A stretch of 64,000 nucleotides of DNA from Serratia rhizosphaerae (GTDB lineage Bacteria > Pseudomonadota > Gammaproteobacteria > Enterobacterales > Enterobacteriaceae): positions 1,984,001 to 2,048,000 of the forward strand of contig NZ_CP041764.1 in NCBI RefSeq assembly GCF_009817885.1. The letters are read 5' to 3'. The translations under genes and the position numbers were made by a program. The notes beneath the pieces were generated by a model that made no database searches, was not told the origin of the DNA, and was given only the letters and a program-made list of their open reading frames with translations. Below, one piece after another: positions 14,838 to 26,300 of the stretch. The stretch's first letter is position 1. Each line of letters starts with the position of its first letter.

Positions 14838-16921
14838 TTGACTGAACCTCGCAAGTTAGCACCTACAATAAATCCGTTATTACCTACAGTGACGGCTATA
14901 TTGTACTTCTTACCATTTATCATAGTTTCATATATTGGCCGACCAGTGCCAGTCCCTTGATAACCAACTATTTTACCATCAGTGACGGCCTTCATTACCA
15001 CATCAGGAATACGCGCCTCTGGTACACCTATTTGCGAAAATTGACTACCATGTTCTTTGACAATATGTTGTAGTCCTGCTTTAGAATTACCCTTCTCAAG
15101 GAAAATAATTTTTCCACTACTATCTCTTGCTGCTCCAACAACATTTTCAGGTGTAAATTTAATACCTTGAGCCGTCATTTCTTTAAATAAAGATTTTGTC
15201 ACAACGGTATTTTTTGCTATCGAAACAAGGTCTTTACCTAACATCCCCAAAGATGCTACCGCTGCCTGATTTTCCGGGTCAGATGCGAACGCTGCAAACT
15301 TCGTCCAGTCAGGACTGTTTACATCAATATTCGCCAGATCCTGGCCGTTCCACTCCCGAACGTAAGCCTTTGCCTCATCGCTGGTCATTACATCCACTTC
15401 TGGGATCTTACCCAGCCAGCCCGGACGCTCTGCCATATCAACACCGCCCTGAGCCACTTCCTTATCAACAACCTGTGCTTCAAGTGGGTTATCTTTCAGC
15501 TTCTGATCGGTTTCAGCACTTTGCTTATCACTGATGTTCTTCCATTTATCAATGACGCCCTGACAGTTACCCCCACCTTTCCGGCATTCCGACAGTTCTT
15601 TATCGAAGGCTAGCGATTGATCCGCATTCAGCGCATTATTCTCAACCGCATTCTTCCCGGTCTGTGCCGCCGTCACGCCACCTGCAGTATCGCCCGTCAC
15701 CAGCCCGCCCGCAAGTCCTGCCGCCAACTGGCTCAGCGCGCTCACCTGCTGCTTCTCACTTTCACTCAGCTCGCTTACCTTCTTGCCCGGGAACAGCTGG
15801 CCGGCAATATACCGCGCCGCCAGTTCACCACCGCCGGCTCCCAACCCGCCGGCTACCGCCGACTGGTTGTTCAACTGCGCGGTCACCGCCCCCAGCACCG
15901 CGTGCGCCATCGCATTCGCCGCAACATTCACTTCACCGGTCAGCGGATTGGTCGTCAGCTTCTTGATTTCCGTCGCCAGATACGGCGACGCGCCGCTTGC
16001 CAGCGCACCCGCCAGGTTATTACCCGCCAGCGCCGTCAGCGCACCGGTCAGCGCCTGCGCCGCCTTATGCAGGTCGCTGCCCGTGCCGTACTCCTTCATC
16101 GCCGCCTGGTACTCTTTCGTCTCCCGCAGCTCATCCGCACTCCATCCCGGATGTTTCTCCTTCGCCGCCTTCAGGCCGTTTAGATCGCCCTGCGTGCTGA
16201 TGACGTCCATCGCCATGCCGCCAATCTCGCCAATCAGCTGCGCTTCCCGCAGCCGGTTCTGCTCCTTCTCTTTATCGAAGATCGGCCCGATGCTCCCGTT
16301 GGCATTCTCCGTATCCCGGCTCAGCTCCGCCACGTCCTGCTGCTGTTTATCCTGCTCGCGAATGACAATCGTCCCCTCGCTCACCGCCGCCTGGGTGGTG
16401 CCTTCCGCATGGCCGCTGTTATTGGCACCCGACAGCATGCCGCCCGCCATATTGGTCAGCAGATCTTTACCCACCGGGCCGCCGGTGCTCAGCGAACCGC
16501 CGCTGTGTTCGGCCTTGAAGTCCGCCTGATTGTGAATATCCTTAAAGCCCAGCGTCCCCGTCTCCAGCCGGTTCTTCTCCTTGTCCGCCGTACTGGCCAG
16601 CACTGCCCCGTCCAGCTGGGTGTGCTCGCCCACCTTGACGTCAAAACCGCCCTTGCCGGCAAAGATCCCCGTCTGTTCCTGCACGCTGTCGTAATTGCTG
16701 TGCAGTTTGTCGCGGCTGGCGCTCAGGTTCACTGAACCACTGCCCGCACCGATCGGCACGCTCACCCCGCCGCTGACGCTGGTCTGCTTCGCGTCATAGC
16801 GATCGCTGTCCTGCTGGCTCTGCAACGTCAGGTTGCGCCCGACGTCCGCACTCACCTGCTCGCCGCTCACCGCTGCACCCGGTGTGATCCGGTTGCAGCT
16901 GCGGGAATATGAGGCTTTCAA
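14834..16921 (-). CDS. Orphan CdiA C-terminal module (pretoxin plus nuclease-like toxin)
   Basis: 695-residue open frame lacking the signal, TPS and adhesin regions of CdiA. Residues ~17-425 repeat the pretoxin region of the intact CdiA almost exactly. VENN is at residues 426-429, followed by a different 266-residue CT. Its last ~110 residues (GLQHIVKEHGSQF, GYQGTGTGRPIYE, YNIAVTVGNNGFIVGANL) fit a BECR-type RNase toxin (barnase/EndoU/colicin E5-D fold), by pattern only. The ATG at 16921 lies in foreign sequence joined upstream and has no convincing ribosome site, so expression probably needs recombination onto cdiA. Typical of displaced CDI modules. Confidence 0.82.
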   Translation of the reverse strand: MKASYSRSCNRITPGAAVSGEQVSADVGRNLTLQSQQDSDRYDAKQTSVSGGVSVPIGAGSGSVNLSASRDKLHSNYDSVQEQTGIFAGKGGFDVKVGEHTQLDGAVLASTADKEKNRLETGTLGFKDIHNQADFKAEHSGGSLSTGGPVGKDLLTNMAGGMLSGANNSGHAEGTTQAAVSEGTIVIREQDKQQQDVAELSRDTENANGSIGPIFDKEKEQNRLREAQLIGEIGGMAMDVISTQGDLNGLKAAKEKHPGWSADELRETKEYQAAMKEYGTGSDLHKAAQALTGALTALAGNNLAGALASGASPYLATEIKKLTTNPLTGEVNVAANAMAHAVLGAVTAQLNNQSAVAGGLGAGGGELAARYIAGQLFPGKKVSELSESEKQQVSALSQLAAGLAGGLVTGDTAGGVTAAQTGKNAVENNALNADQSLAFDKELSECRKGGGNCQGVIDKWKNISDKQSAETDQKLKDNPLEAQVVDKEVAQGGVDMAERPGWLGKIPEVDVMTSDEAKAYVREWNGQDLANIDVNSPDWTKFAAFASDPENQAAVASLGMLGKDLVSIAKNTVVTKSLFKEMTAQGIKFTPENVVGAARDSSGKIIFLEKGNSKAGLQHIVKEHGSQFSQIGVPEARIPDVVMKAVTDGKIVGYQGTGTGRPIYETMINGKKYNIAVTVGNNGFIVGANLRGSVK
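15645..16871. repeat. Direct repeat of the cdiA pretoxin region (orphan copy)
   Basis: About 1,226 bases nearly identical and collinear without indels to 18148-19374 in the intact cdiA. The match runs from the VENN codons up to the CTCACC at which the orphan joins other sequence. Such homology lets the orphan toxin module recombine into cdiA and replace its CT. Confidence 0.92.
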
Positions 16922-16928
16922 GGCGTAG
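16866..16928 (+). repeat. Second copy of the plus-strand gene tail
   Basis: Matches 14445-14507 with scattered substitutions, encoding LTAAPG-like CTAAPG-VIRLQLREYEAFKA to a TAG at 16926-16928. It is joined to cdiA sequence at CTCACC (16866-16871), a six-base string also present in cdiA at the same point, so microhomology may have produced the joint. With the following terminator it marks the ancestral downstream edge of a CDI module. Confidence 0.75.
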
Positions 16929-16936
16929 AAGCAAAG

Positions 16937-16958
16937 ATCCCGGCCAGTTGGCCGGGAT
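16937..16958. terminator. Palindromic terminator (copy 2)
   Basis: A 10-bp inverted repeat around a 2-base centre, differing from the copy at 14516-14537 by one base. It is 13 bases beyond the cdiI stop codon and closes the cdiBAI transcript. Confidence 0.72.
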
Positions 16959-16970
16959 TCATCACAAGGT

Positions 16971-17333
16971 CTAGATTAGATCTTCGCCATTTAAAAGCAC
17001 AATGATATTTCCTTCCCCTAACTCTTGCCTGAACACATCTGCTATTTCAGAAGTATTCAACTCAGGGAAGGATTTATCATTCACAGCTATAAAAAAATAA
17101 GACTTTGGCTCTTTTAGTCCAAATTCTTCAGCAATTAATAACTTAGTCTCTTGATTGTATTTTTCAACACGATCATCAATCAGCGCAAGCTGTTGGCGAT
17201 TTAAAATTATATGTGGATCAAACATAAGATACGGGCCATCAAAGAGATGGTCGTACTTTGCTCTCACCACACTTAACCTTTCCCTCAGCTCATCAATACT
17301 TATTGACGTGTAACATGCTATATCAATTGACAT
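16971..17333 (-). CDS. cdiI: CDI immunity protein CdiI
   Basis: 120-residue cytoplasmic immunity protein for the CT of the adjacent CdiA, 9 bases downstream of the cdiA stop. It begins MSIDIACYTSISIDELRERL and has an acidic C-terminus (ELGEGNIIVLLNGEDLI). No enzyme motif is seen. It is assigned by position and size; immunity is specific to the cognate toxin, so it should not protect against the orphan toxin at 14834. Composition is A/T-rich as in other CT/immunity cassettes. Confidence 0.85.
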   Translation of the reverse strand: MSIDIACYTSISIDELRERLSVVRAKYDHLFDGPYLMFDPHIILNRQQLALIDDRVEKYNQETKLLIAEEFGLKEPKSYFFIAVNDKSFPELNTSEIADVFRQELGEGNIIVLLNGEDLI

Positions 17334-17342
17334 TTTTTCACC

Positions 17343-20300
17343 TTACTTAATTCGGATTGGCTTTCCTGACTGGTCGATAATGATAACCTTATCTAATCCT
17401 TTGATTGGCCAATCACTAAATTGTTTTTGCAAATCACTAACGCTTGCTTTTGTATCTGCCAAGTTGATAACAACATTGTTTGTTTGACCACTATTCACTT
17501 TTTCTAAAGCTCGGTCATAAATATTACGAACTGAGTTTGTTTTAGGGGCGATATTATCGAACACCTCACCATTAATTTTATAATCTGGATTTTTAACCCC
17601 CGGAGTTACAGGATTCTGCTCAACATGATAACCATTTTGAGACAGGATCGCAGCCCCCTCATTTTCTCGTTGCAGTGAACGTATATTTTCTGCTGAGGCA
17701 TTCGGTGGCAGTTTAGTTGGCTGGCCACTTAAAGAACCCGTTGTACCCTTTCCAACATTCTTAGCAGCATTAGCCGCCACAGCTTCAGCCTTAGCCGCCG
17801 TCGCCTCTGCCGCTGTCTTGCCGATACCTACCGCACCGCCAGCCCCAACACCGCCCGGCACGATGGCTTCCGACATCTGGATACCGGCATTATTCAGGCA
17901 CAACACCACATTACCTGCACACGCCTGTATTGCTGCTCTTGCAGCCACTGCTATTTCAGGGGTAGCCGCTGCCAGTAAACCACCTCCAAGACCCGCCGGA
18001 AGCGCCACCATCAGCGCATCGTTCATCGCCAGCCCTTTCTGACAGGATGCTGAGCTTGGGTCAGTGCTGCAAGACGCGATATTCTTGCCATGTTCCTGCA
18101 CGAACTTGGTCTGGGTCTCTTCATTTCCACCCAGAAGATTATTCTCAACCGCATTCTTCCCGGTCTGCGCCGCCGTCACGCCACCTGCAGTATCGCCCGT
18201 CGTCAGTCCGCCCGCAAGTCCTGCCGCCAACTGGCTCAGCGCGCTCACCTGCTGCTTCTCACTTTCACTCAGCTCGCTTGCCTTCTTGCCCGGGAACAGC
18301 TGGCCGGCAATATACCGCGCCGCCAGTTCACCACCGCCGGCTCCCAACCCGCCGGCTACCGCCGACTGGTTGTTCAACTGCGCGGTCACCGCCCCCAGCA
18401 CCGCGTGCGCCATCGCATTCGCCGCAACATTCACTTCACCGGTCAGCGGATTGGTCGTCAGCTTCTTGATTTCCGTTGCCAGATACGGCGACGCGCCGCT
18501 TGCCAGCGCACCCGCCAGGTTATTACCCGCCAGCGCCGTCAGCGCCCCGGTCAGCGCCTGCGCCGCCTTATGCAGATCGCTGCCCGTGCCGTACTCCTTC
18601 ATCGCCGCCTGGTACTCTTTCGTCTCCCGCAGCTCATCCGCACTCAGTCCCTGATGCTTTTCCTTCGCCGCCTTCAGCCCGATAAGATCGCCCTGCGTGC
18701 TGATGACGTCCATCGCCATACCGCCAATCTCGCCAATCAGCTGCGCTTCCCGCAGCCGGTTCTGCTCCTTCTCTTTATCAAAGATCGGCCCGATGCTGCC
18801 GTTGGCATTCTCCGTATCCCGGCTCAGTTCCGCCACGTCCTGCTGCTGTTTATCCTGCTCGCGAATGGCAATCGTCCCCTCGCTCACCGCCGCCTGGGTG
18901 GTGCCTTCCGCATGGCCGCTGTTATTAGCACCCGACAGCATACCGCCCGCCATATTGGTCAGCAGATCTTTACCCACCGGGCCGCCGGTGCTCAGCGAAC
19001 CGCCGCTGTGCTCGGCCTTAAAGTCCGCCTTGTTGTGGATGTCGCTCCACCCCAGCGTCCCCGTCTCCAGCCGGTTCTTCTCCTTGTCCGCCGTACTGGC
19101 CAGCACTGCCCCGTCCAGCTGGGTGTGCTCGCCCACCTTGACGTCAAAACCGCCCTTGCCGGCAAAGATCCCCGTCTGCTCCTGCACGCTGTCGTAGTTG
19201 CTGTGCAGTTTGTCGCGGCTGGCGCTCAGGTTCGCTGAACCGCTGCCCGCACCGATCGGCACGCTCACCCCGCCGCTGACGCTGGTCTGCTTCGCGTCAT
19301 AGCGATCGCTGTCCTGCTGGCTCTGCAACGTCAGGTTGCGCCCGACGTCCGCACTCACCTGCTCGCCGCTCACCTGCGCGCCCTTCAGCGTGGTGTCGCG
19401 CCCGCTGTGCAACGTGACCTTGTTGCCGCTGTCTATAGTGGTCTCGTTCCAGCTGGTGCCATCACCGTGTTCCGAACCCTTGCTCGAGTTGGCGTTGGCG
19501 AAGATGCTCAGGCCGCTGTTCTTGCCCACGCCCAGGCTCATCCCCACACTGCCGCCGCTGCTCTTGTTGCTGCCCTCGGTCTTCTGCATGTTCGCCGCGC
19601 CGCTCAGCAGCAGATCGCGCTGGGCGTCCAGCGTCACGTCACCCCCGGCCTTCAGCTGGCTGCCGCCGATAGCAATATCGCCGCTGCCCGCCTCGCCGTG
19701 TTTGCCCGTGGCGGTCACCGTCAGGTTATTACCGGCATTCAGCGTTGAGCCGCTGGCCATGCTCTGTTCCTGCTTCTGCGTCGACGAAGACTTCTGGCTG
19801 CCGAGCGATACGCTCACCGCAAAGCCGCTGCCTTTTTCACCGTCTTCCAGTCCGACCCGCTCATTGGCCTGCATCGCCTGTACGCCGGACAGCGCCGCCT
19901 TGGTGCCCTGCAGCGCCTGCAGCCGGCCGCTGCTCTCTTTGCGCGCCTGCTGGGCGGTGCTCACCGCCGTATTCAGCGCGCTGCCCACCGCGCCCGACAG
20001 CGCCACGCTCAGCCCGCTCTGTTTGGTCTCGAAGGTTTCCGTGCGGGTGCGCTGGTCGTAGCCCGGGTCGATCTGCACGCTGTCGCCGCTCAGGGTCATA
20101 TCCTTGCCGGCCACCAGATCGGCGCCGCCGATATGCAGCTGCTTGCCCGCCGTGATGTTCACGTTGCCCTGATTGCTGCCCACCGTGCTGACGCTCTGGC
20201 TCTGGGTGGTGCCCTTCTCGTCAATCTGATGCCGGCTGGACTGGCTGCCGATGGTGAAGCCCAGCCCGCCGCCGCTCAGCAGCCCTTTCTTTTTCTTCTC

Positions 20301-23300
20301 TTCCAGCAGGTAGTGCGCGTCGGTCTCGGTGGCGGCGGAAATATCGACGTTGTTGCCCGCCTGCAGGTTGACGTCATGGTCTGCGACAACCGCCGAGCCG
20401 CTCACCGTCAGATCGTTGCCGGCGCTGATGCTGACGCTGTCGCCGCTCAGCAGGCTGCCCTTCTCGCGCGTCACCCGGTCGTTTTTCACCGTGCGGCTGC
20501 TCTGCTTCTTCAGGAAGCCTTTCTTCTCGGAGCGCTCTTCCGAGTACATCGCCTCGCTTTCGGTGGCGCTGTTGAGCATGACGTCATTTTTCGCCTGCAG
20601 GGCGATCGCCCCGTCGTCGCTGTGCAGCGTGCTGCCGGTGACCGTCACATCCCCGTCGCGCGCCACCACCGTCACGCCGTTCTGGCCGCTGAAGGTGCTG
20701 CCCAGCGCCTCGCTGCGCGAACTCTCTTCCTCGCGCCGGCTCTTGGTCTTGCCGACCCGTTTGTTCTCGCTGTCGCGGTCGTTAACCTGCTGCCGCGCCT
20801 CTTTGATGGTCACGTTCTGCCCGCTCAGGCCGATGTGTCCCTCCTGGCTGTCAACCTGCGCGCCCTCCGCCAGCAGGTTGTTGCCCGCCGTCAGCGTCAC
20901 GCCCTGGTCGCCGCTCAGGGTGCTGAGCAGCAGACGCTCTTCCTCACGGCTGTTGTTCACCGACGAGGTGCGGCTGTCAGCCTTCAGGTTGGTGCGGTTG
21001 GTGGTGCTCTCCGCCAGCAGCTTAACGTCGCCGCCCGCTTGTACACCGAGCTGGCCGCCGGCCTTGGCCTGGCTGCCCTGCAGCGTAATATCCTGCCCGG
21101 CCTTCAGCGTCAGGTTGTTGCCGGCGCTGAGCGTGCTGCCCAGCGCCTGCTGCCACTCGCCGCTGACCTGCGCCATCCGCGAGCCGGCTTCTTCCAGCCC
21201 GCCGCTGGTGCGGTTGCCCATCGCGCCGGAAATCACCTGCAGATCCGCCGTGTGGCTGCTTCTGGCGGCACCGATCTCCAGGTTGTTGCGCGCGCTCAGG
21301 CTCAGGTTGTGCGTCGCGTCCAGCTTCGCACCCTGCAGGCGGATATCGCCGCCGATCAGGCTGATGTCATTGGCGCTCATCGACGCCTGGCGCAGCGCGT
21401 CCTGCAGGTTGGTGCTCATGGTCAGGCTGTCTGCCTGCACGTTGATGCGGTCGGCGCGGATATCGCCGCTTTGATGCATAAACTGGCCGGCGTCGATGGT
21501 CAGCGCCTGATCGGCAAACAGGTTGCCGGCGTTGTGGATGCTGTCTGCCGACAGCTGCAGCTCGCCGCCGGCGATCAGCGCGCCGTCGCCGTTCAGGCGC
21601 AGCGTGTTATTGGCCAGATAAACCTTCGGCACCCATACCGTCTGCGGGCCACTGGCGGTCTGCACCGTCTCACTCACCAGCCAGACGATATCCTGCGTCA
21701 GCGCCGCAATCTGTTCAGGACGCAGCGCCACGCCCGGCACCAGTTGGAAGTCCTGCGCCACCTTGATGCCGTTGTTCATCAGGCGCTGGTACTGCGCCAT
21801 CGCGTCTTCACCACGCACCGACGGCCGGCCGGTCAGCTTCAGCATCTGCTCGCGCACCAGGCGCTGCTCATAGAAGCCGTCCCCCAGGCGCTTATGCACC
21901 TGCGCCGGATCGTAACCCACCCGCTGCAGCATATAATCGCTGCTGATAAACTTGCTGCGGCTGGTGAAACGCTCGTCGGTCACTACCAGATACGGGCTGT
22001 CCGCTTCCAGATGCTGGCGGAACAGGCCGTTGTCCGGGATTGAGGTCGCCACGTCACCCAGATGCTGCTTGTCGGTCAACGCCAATTCGCCCGGCGTTAA
22101 CGGCCGGCCGCCGGGGATCAGCTGCGTATCGCCGGACTGCCACTCCACGCCGTCAACCGTTACCGCCAGCGGATTGCGCTCCAGCTCCGCGCGTTCGGCC
22201 TCCGCCGCCTTCTGCGCCGCCTCCACGCTGCCGATCTGCGCCTGATTGACCGTGGTGTTCTCAATGCTGGCGCCGCGAATGGCGACGCTGCCGTTGCCGC
22301 TGATGATGCCGTCAATGGTGGTCAGCGCCGTGGTCTCGTCGCGGTTAAACGTCGGATACCAGTGATGGGTGTCCTTGTCATAGTGGTCGACGATATATTC
22401 CTGACGCCGCTCATTAACCGAATAGCCGCGGTTGATCACCTTGCCGTCGCCGTCAATCGTCAGGTTGCCGTTGGCGGCGATGGTGCTGGCGTCGTTCAAC
22501 AGCTGGCTGGCGATACGCAGCACCATATTGCCGCCCGCCAGGATCTGCCCGCCGATGCCGGCGGAAACCAGCCGGTCGCGCGTGACCGTGCCGGTGGCGG
22601 TGCGCTCGCGGAAGTTGTTGTAATCGGTGACAAAAGGCGCGTTGACGATATCGAGGTGTTTCTCCGGATCCCACTGCTCCAGACGCCCGCGATCGTGCTC
22701 GCGCCACACCGTATTGTGGTACGGCGTCGGCACGTAGTTCTGCCGGAAGCCGCGCGTCTCGTAGAAGGTCATGGCGTAGCCGCCGTCGTCGTTCTGCTTC
22801 AGCGCCAGGTAGTTCACCCAGAGGTCCAGCATCTCTCCCTTCGCGCTTTTTACCCGCACCTGCGCGCGCTTGCCCGCCGGGTCAATCGCCAACAGGGTGC
22901 CGTACGGGTTGTTTGCCGCCGCCGCGTCATCGCGGAACGTCAGATTCTGCGTGGTCGGCGCCATGGGCTCTTTATCGGGGTTAACCGGTGAGTCGTAAGA
23001 GCGCCAGTAGTAGTTGTAACGGTGCCACTTGTAGTCGCTGCTTTCCGCCTCGCGCTCAATCTCCAGCCCTTCGCGCAGGTTGTCCAGCCGCTTGGCCTCC
23101 ACCGTCACGTCACCGTCCGCCTCGATGTTGCTCGCCCGGTTCTCGATCAGATCGCCGCTGCCCAGATGCAGGCTGCCGGCGCTGTAGATCAGGCTGCCGT
23201 CGCGGTTGCTCAGGCGTTCGCCGGCCTGCAGCTGCAGCCGCTCGGTGGCGGCGATCACCGCATCGCGCCCGTGGTTGTCGATGGTTTTGCCGCGCAGCGT

Positions 23301-26300
23301 GATGTCATCGCCCATCACCGTCGCCAGGTTATCCAGCGTGTCGGTGTCGACCGTCATGCTGTCGGCTTCCAGCCGCCCCTTGTTCAATAGCGCGCCGGTC
23401 GTCAGCCGCAGCGTTTTCCCCACCAGCGAACCCAGGTTAGTGATATGCGTGCTGTTGACGGTCAGGCTGCCCGGCAGCAGCCACTCTGTCAGGTTGGTCA
23501 GGCCGCCGGCCAGCGTCAGCGTCAGCGCTTCATTGCTGCTGAGCGTATCGCCGGCGCGCTGGGTGTAATCCTGCTGCAGCGAGAGCGTCAACGCCTGCTG
23601 GCTCAGCAGCGTGCCGCCCTGGTTGTCCAGCGTGCCGGCGTCCACCGCCAGCGTGGCGCCGCTCTGGATCAGCCCGCCCTGGTTCAGCAGCTTCAGGACG
23701 GAGACGGCGCGCTGTTCGCCGTTAATCGCCAGCGCGCCGTTGGCCAGTACGCGCCCCTGCTGGTTGTTCAGCGTATCAAGCAGCGACAGCGTCAGCGAAC
23801 CGGCGCTTTGCAGGCGGCCGCCGCCGTTATCCAGCGTCTGCGCGCTCACCTCGGTGTGCGTCGTGCCCATCAGCAGGCCGCCGTCGCGGTTGTTAACGCC
23901 GCTGCTGTGCAGCGTCAGCCGCTCCTGACTGGTGACGACGCCGCCGCGGTTATCCATCTGCGCCAACTCCAGCCGCTGGGCGCCGGTGGAAACCAGCTGT
24001 CCGCCCTGATTGTTCAGCTGCTGGCCGCGCAGCGTCAGCGTCTGGCCGCTGTGAATCTTGCCCTGCTGGTTATTCAGCGTGTCGATACGGTAGTCGCCGT
24101 CGCCCTGACCGATCAGCGTGCCGTTCAGGTTATCCAGCCGTCCGGCGCGCAGCGCCAGCGATCCGCGGCTGCTGAACACGCCTTCGCGGTTCTCCACCTG
24201 CTGGGCCGTAACCTGCTGCGCACCGTTGCTTCTGATCGCGCCACGGGTATTGTCGAGCAGCCCCAGAATGCGCAATGCCACCTGCTGCTGGCCATCCAGC
24301 GTGCCGCCTTCATTGAGCAGCGACTGCGCGTCGAGCTGCATCTGCTCCCCGCTCTGCAGCTGCCCCTGGCGGTTATCCAGCGCGCCGTTCAGGTTCAGCC
24401 GCATCGCCCTCTGGCTGTAGAGCAGGCCGCCCTGCCGGTTGTCCAGGCGCTGCGCCGCCACGCTGAGCGCGCCACCGGCCAACAGTTGGCCCGCCGCGTT
24501 CTGCAGCGTGCCGACGGCGTCGCCCGCTTTTGCGCCGCGCACCTCCAACCGCCCCTGCGCGCTGAGCTTGCCGCCGCGGTTATCCACATCCCGATCGATA
24601 TGCAGCGCCAGCGCCCCCGCCGACTGAATGCTGCCGCGCTGATTGTCCAACGCGTCGCTTGCCAGCTGCGCATCCTGCTGGCTTTGTACGCTGCCGTCCC
24701 GGTTGTCAAAACGCCGGGCGACGGCGGACCAGCCGCCCTGGCTGCCCATCCAGCCGTGATGGTTCAGCAGCTCTTCCGCCTGCAGGGTCTGCGACAGCTG
24801 ACTGAAAATCTTGCCGTTGCCGTTATCCAACTGGCGGGTGAACTGCATATCCAGCGCGTCCAGCGACTGCACCGCGCCGCCGGCGTTCAGCAGGCTGCCG
24901 GCGCGCACCCGCGTCATCCCGCCGCCAAGCAGCGTGCCGTCCCGGTTATCCCAGCCGCCGTCCAGGCCCAGCGTCAGCGCCTGTCGGCTCTGCATCAGTC
25001 CCTGCTGCCGGTTGCTCAGGCTGCCGCCCTGCAGTGACAGATCGCCGTCGCTGAGCACCTTGCCGCCGTCGTTGTTCAACAGGCTGCCTTCACCGCCCTG
25101 CCAGCTCAGCCCCTGTTGCGCGGTTAATAACCCGTCCTGATTGCTGACGTTGCCGGTACTGCTGAGCGTCAGCGCGCCGCCGGACTGCAGTTTACCGCCG
25201 TCGTTATTGATCTGGCGGACGGCAACGGTCGCCCGTTTTCCGCCGGTAGCGCGACCGTCGCGGTTATCCCAGTCGCCCGCGCTGTTAACCGTTAATTCTT
25301 CGCCCGCTTCCAGCAGCCCCTGCCGGTTGTCCAGCCCTTCGTGTGCCGTTAGCTGCAGCCCGCGCTGGCTGACCAGCCGACCCTGCGCGTTGTTCAGGCT
25401 GTGCGCCGTCAGCCGCACCCCTGCAGCGTTGATATCGCCGTCGCGGTTGCTCAGCGCACCGCCGGCGTTCAACATCAGCTGCCGGCCGGCCAGCAGCTGA
25501 CCGCGATCGTTGTCGATCCCCGCCGCCGAGGTAAGATCCAGCGCCGACTGGCTCTGCACCACGCCGGCCTGGTTATGCAGTTCACCCGCCGTCAGCGTCA
25601 GACTGCCGTTGCCGCCCAATACGCCGCTGCGGTTATCCAGCAAGCCGCCGATCTGCCAGCGCTGAGCTGCGTCATCCAGCGCCACCAAACGCCCGCGCTG
25701 ATTATTCAGAGACGCCGCATCCAGCTGCAGCCGTCGGGCCTCGATGCTGCCGTCGCTGTTGTCCAATGTGCCGCCCAGCGCGAAACGGCTGTCGCCGTCC
25801 CCGCTCTGCGACCAGATCGCTCCTTGTCCGAACAGGTTATTGCCGCTGACGTCCCAGCGCCCAGCCTTGATGTGCGCCTGCTGCGCGTCAATATCGCCCG
25901 ACGTGCTGAGCGCCAGTTCCCGGCTGTCCACCGTGGTCTGCCGCAGCGCCACGCCGCCTGCCGTAGCGCTGACTTCCGCACGGCGCGCGCTGAGCGTCGC
26001 CTGGCTGAGATCGGCCTGCCGGCCGCTGACCTTCAGCGTTTTCTTACTCAGTAATTGACCGCTTGCCTGCACCTCGCCCTGGCTGGCCAGCGTCAGATCC
26101 GCCTCGCGCACCAGTTGGCTGTTAATGTCGCTGCCGGCCAGCAGGTTGCCGCTGCTGCGGATGCCGCGTGCGGCGTTCAGGCGCACGTCGCCGGCCGCCG
26201 CCAGCGTACCGGACTGGCGCAGCTCGCCGTCACGGCTCTGCACCGAGAGCGTGCCGCCGCTGTGCAGCTTGCCGTGGTAGTCGATATCATCGCGGGCGGC

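Noticed and set aside
20133..22043. 636-codon open frame antisense to cdiA
   Set aside because: Caused by the repetitive, biased codon use of the FHA repeats; low-complexity product with no motif.
22900..26200. Possible tandem DNA repeat or CRISPR-like array
   Set aside because: Periodicity comes from protein-level FHA-1 repeats of CdiA; units diverge at DNA level and there are no constant repeats with unique spacers. No CRISPR array was seen anywhere in the window.
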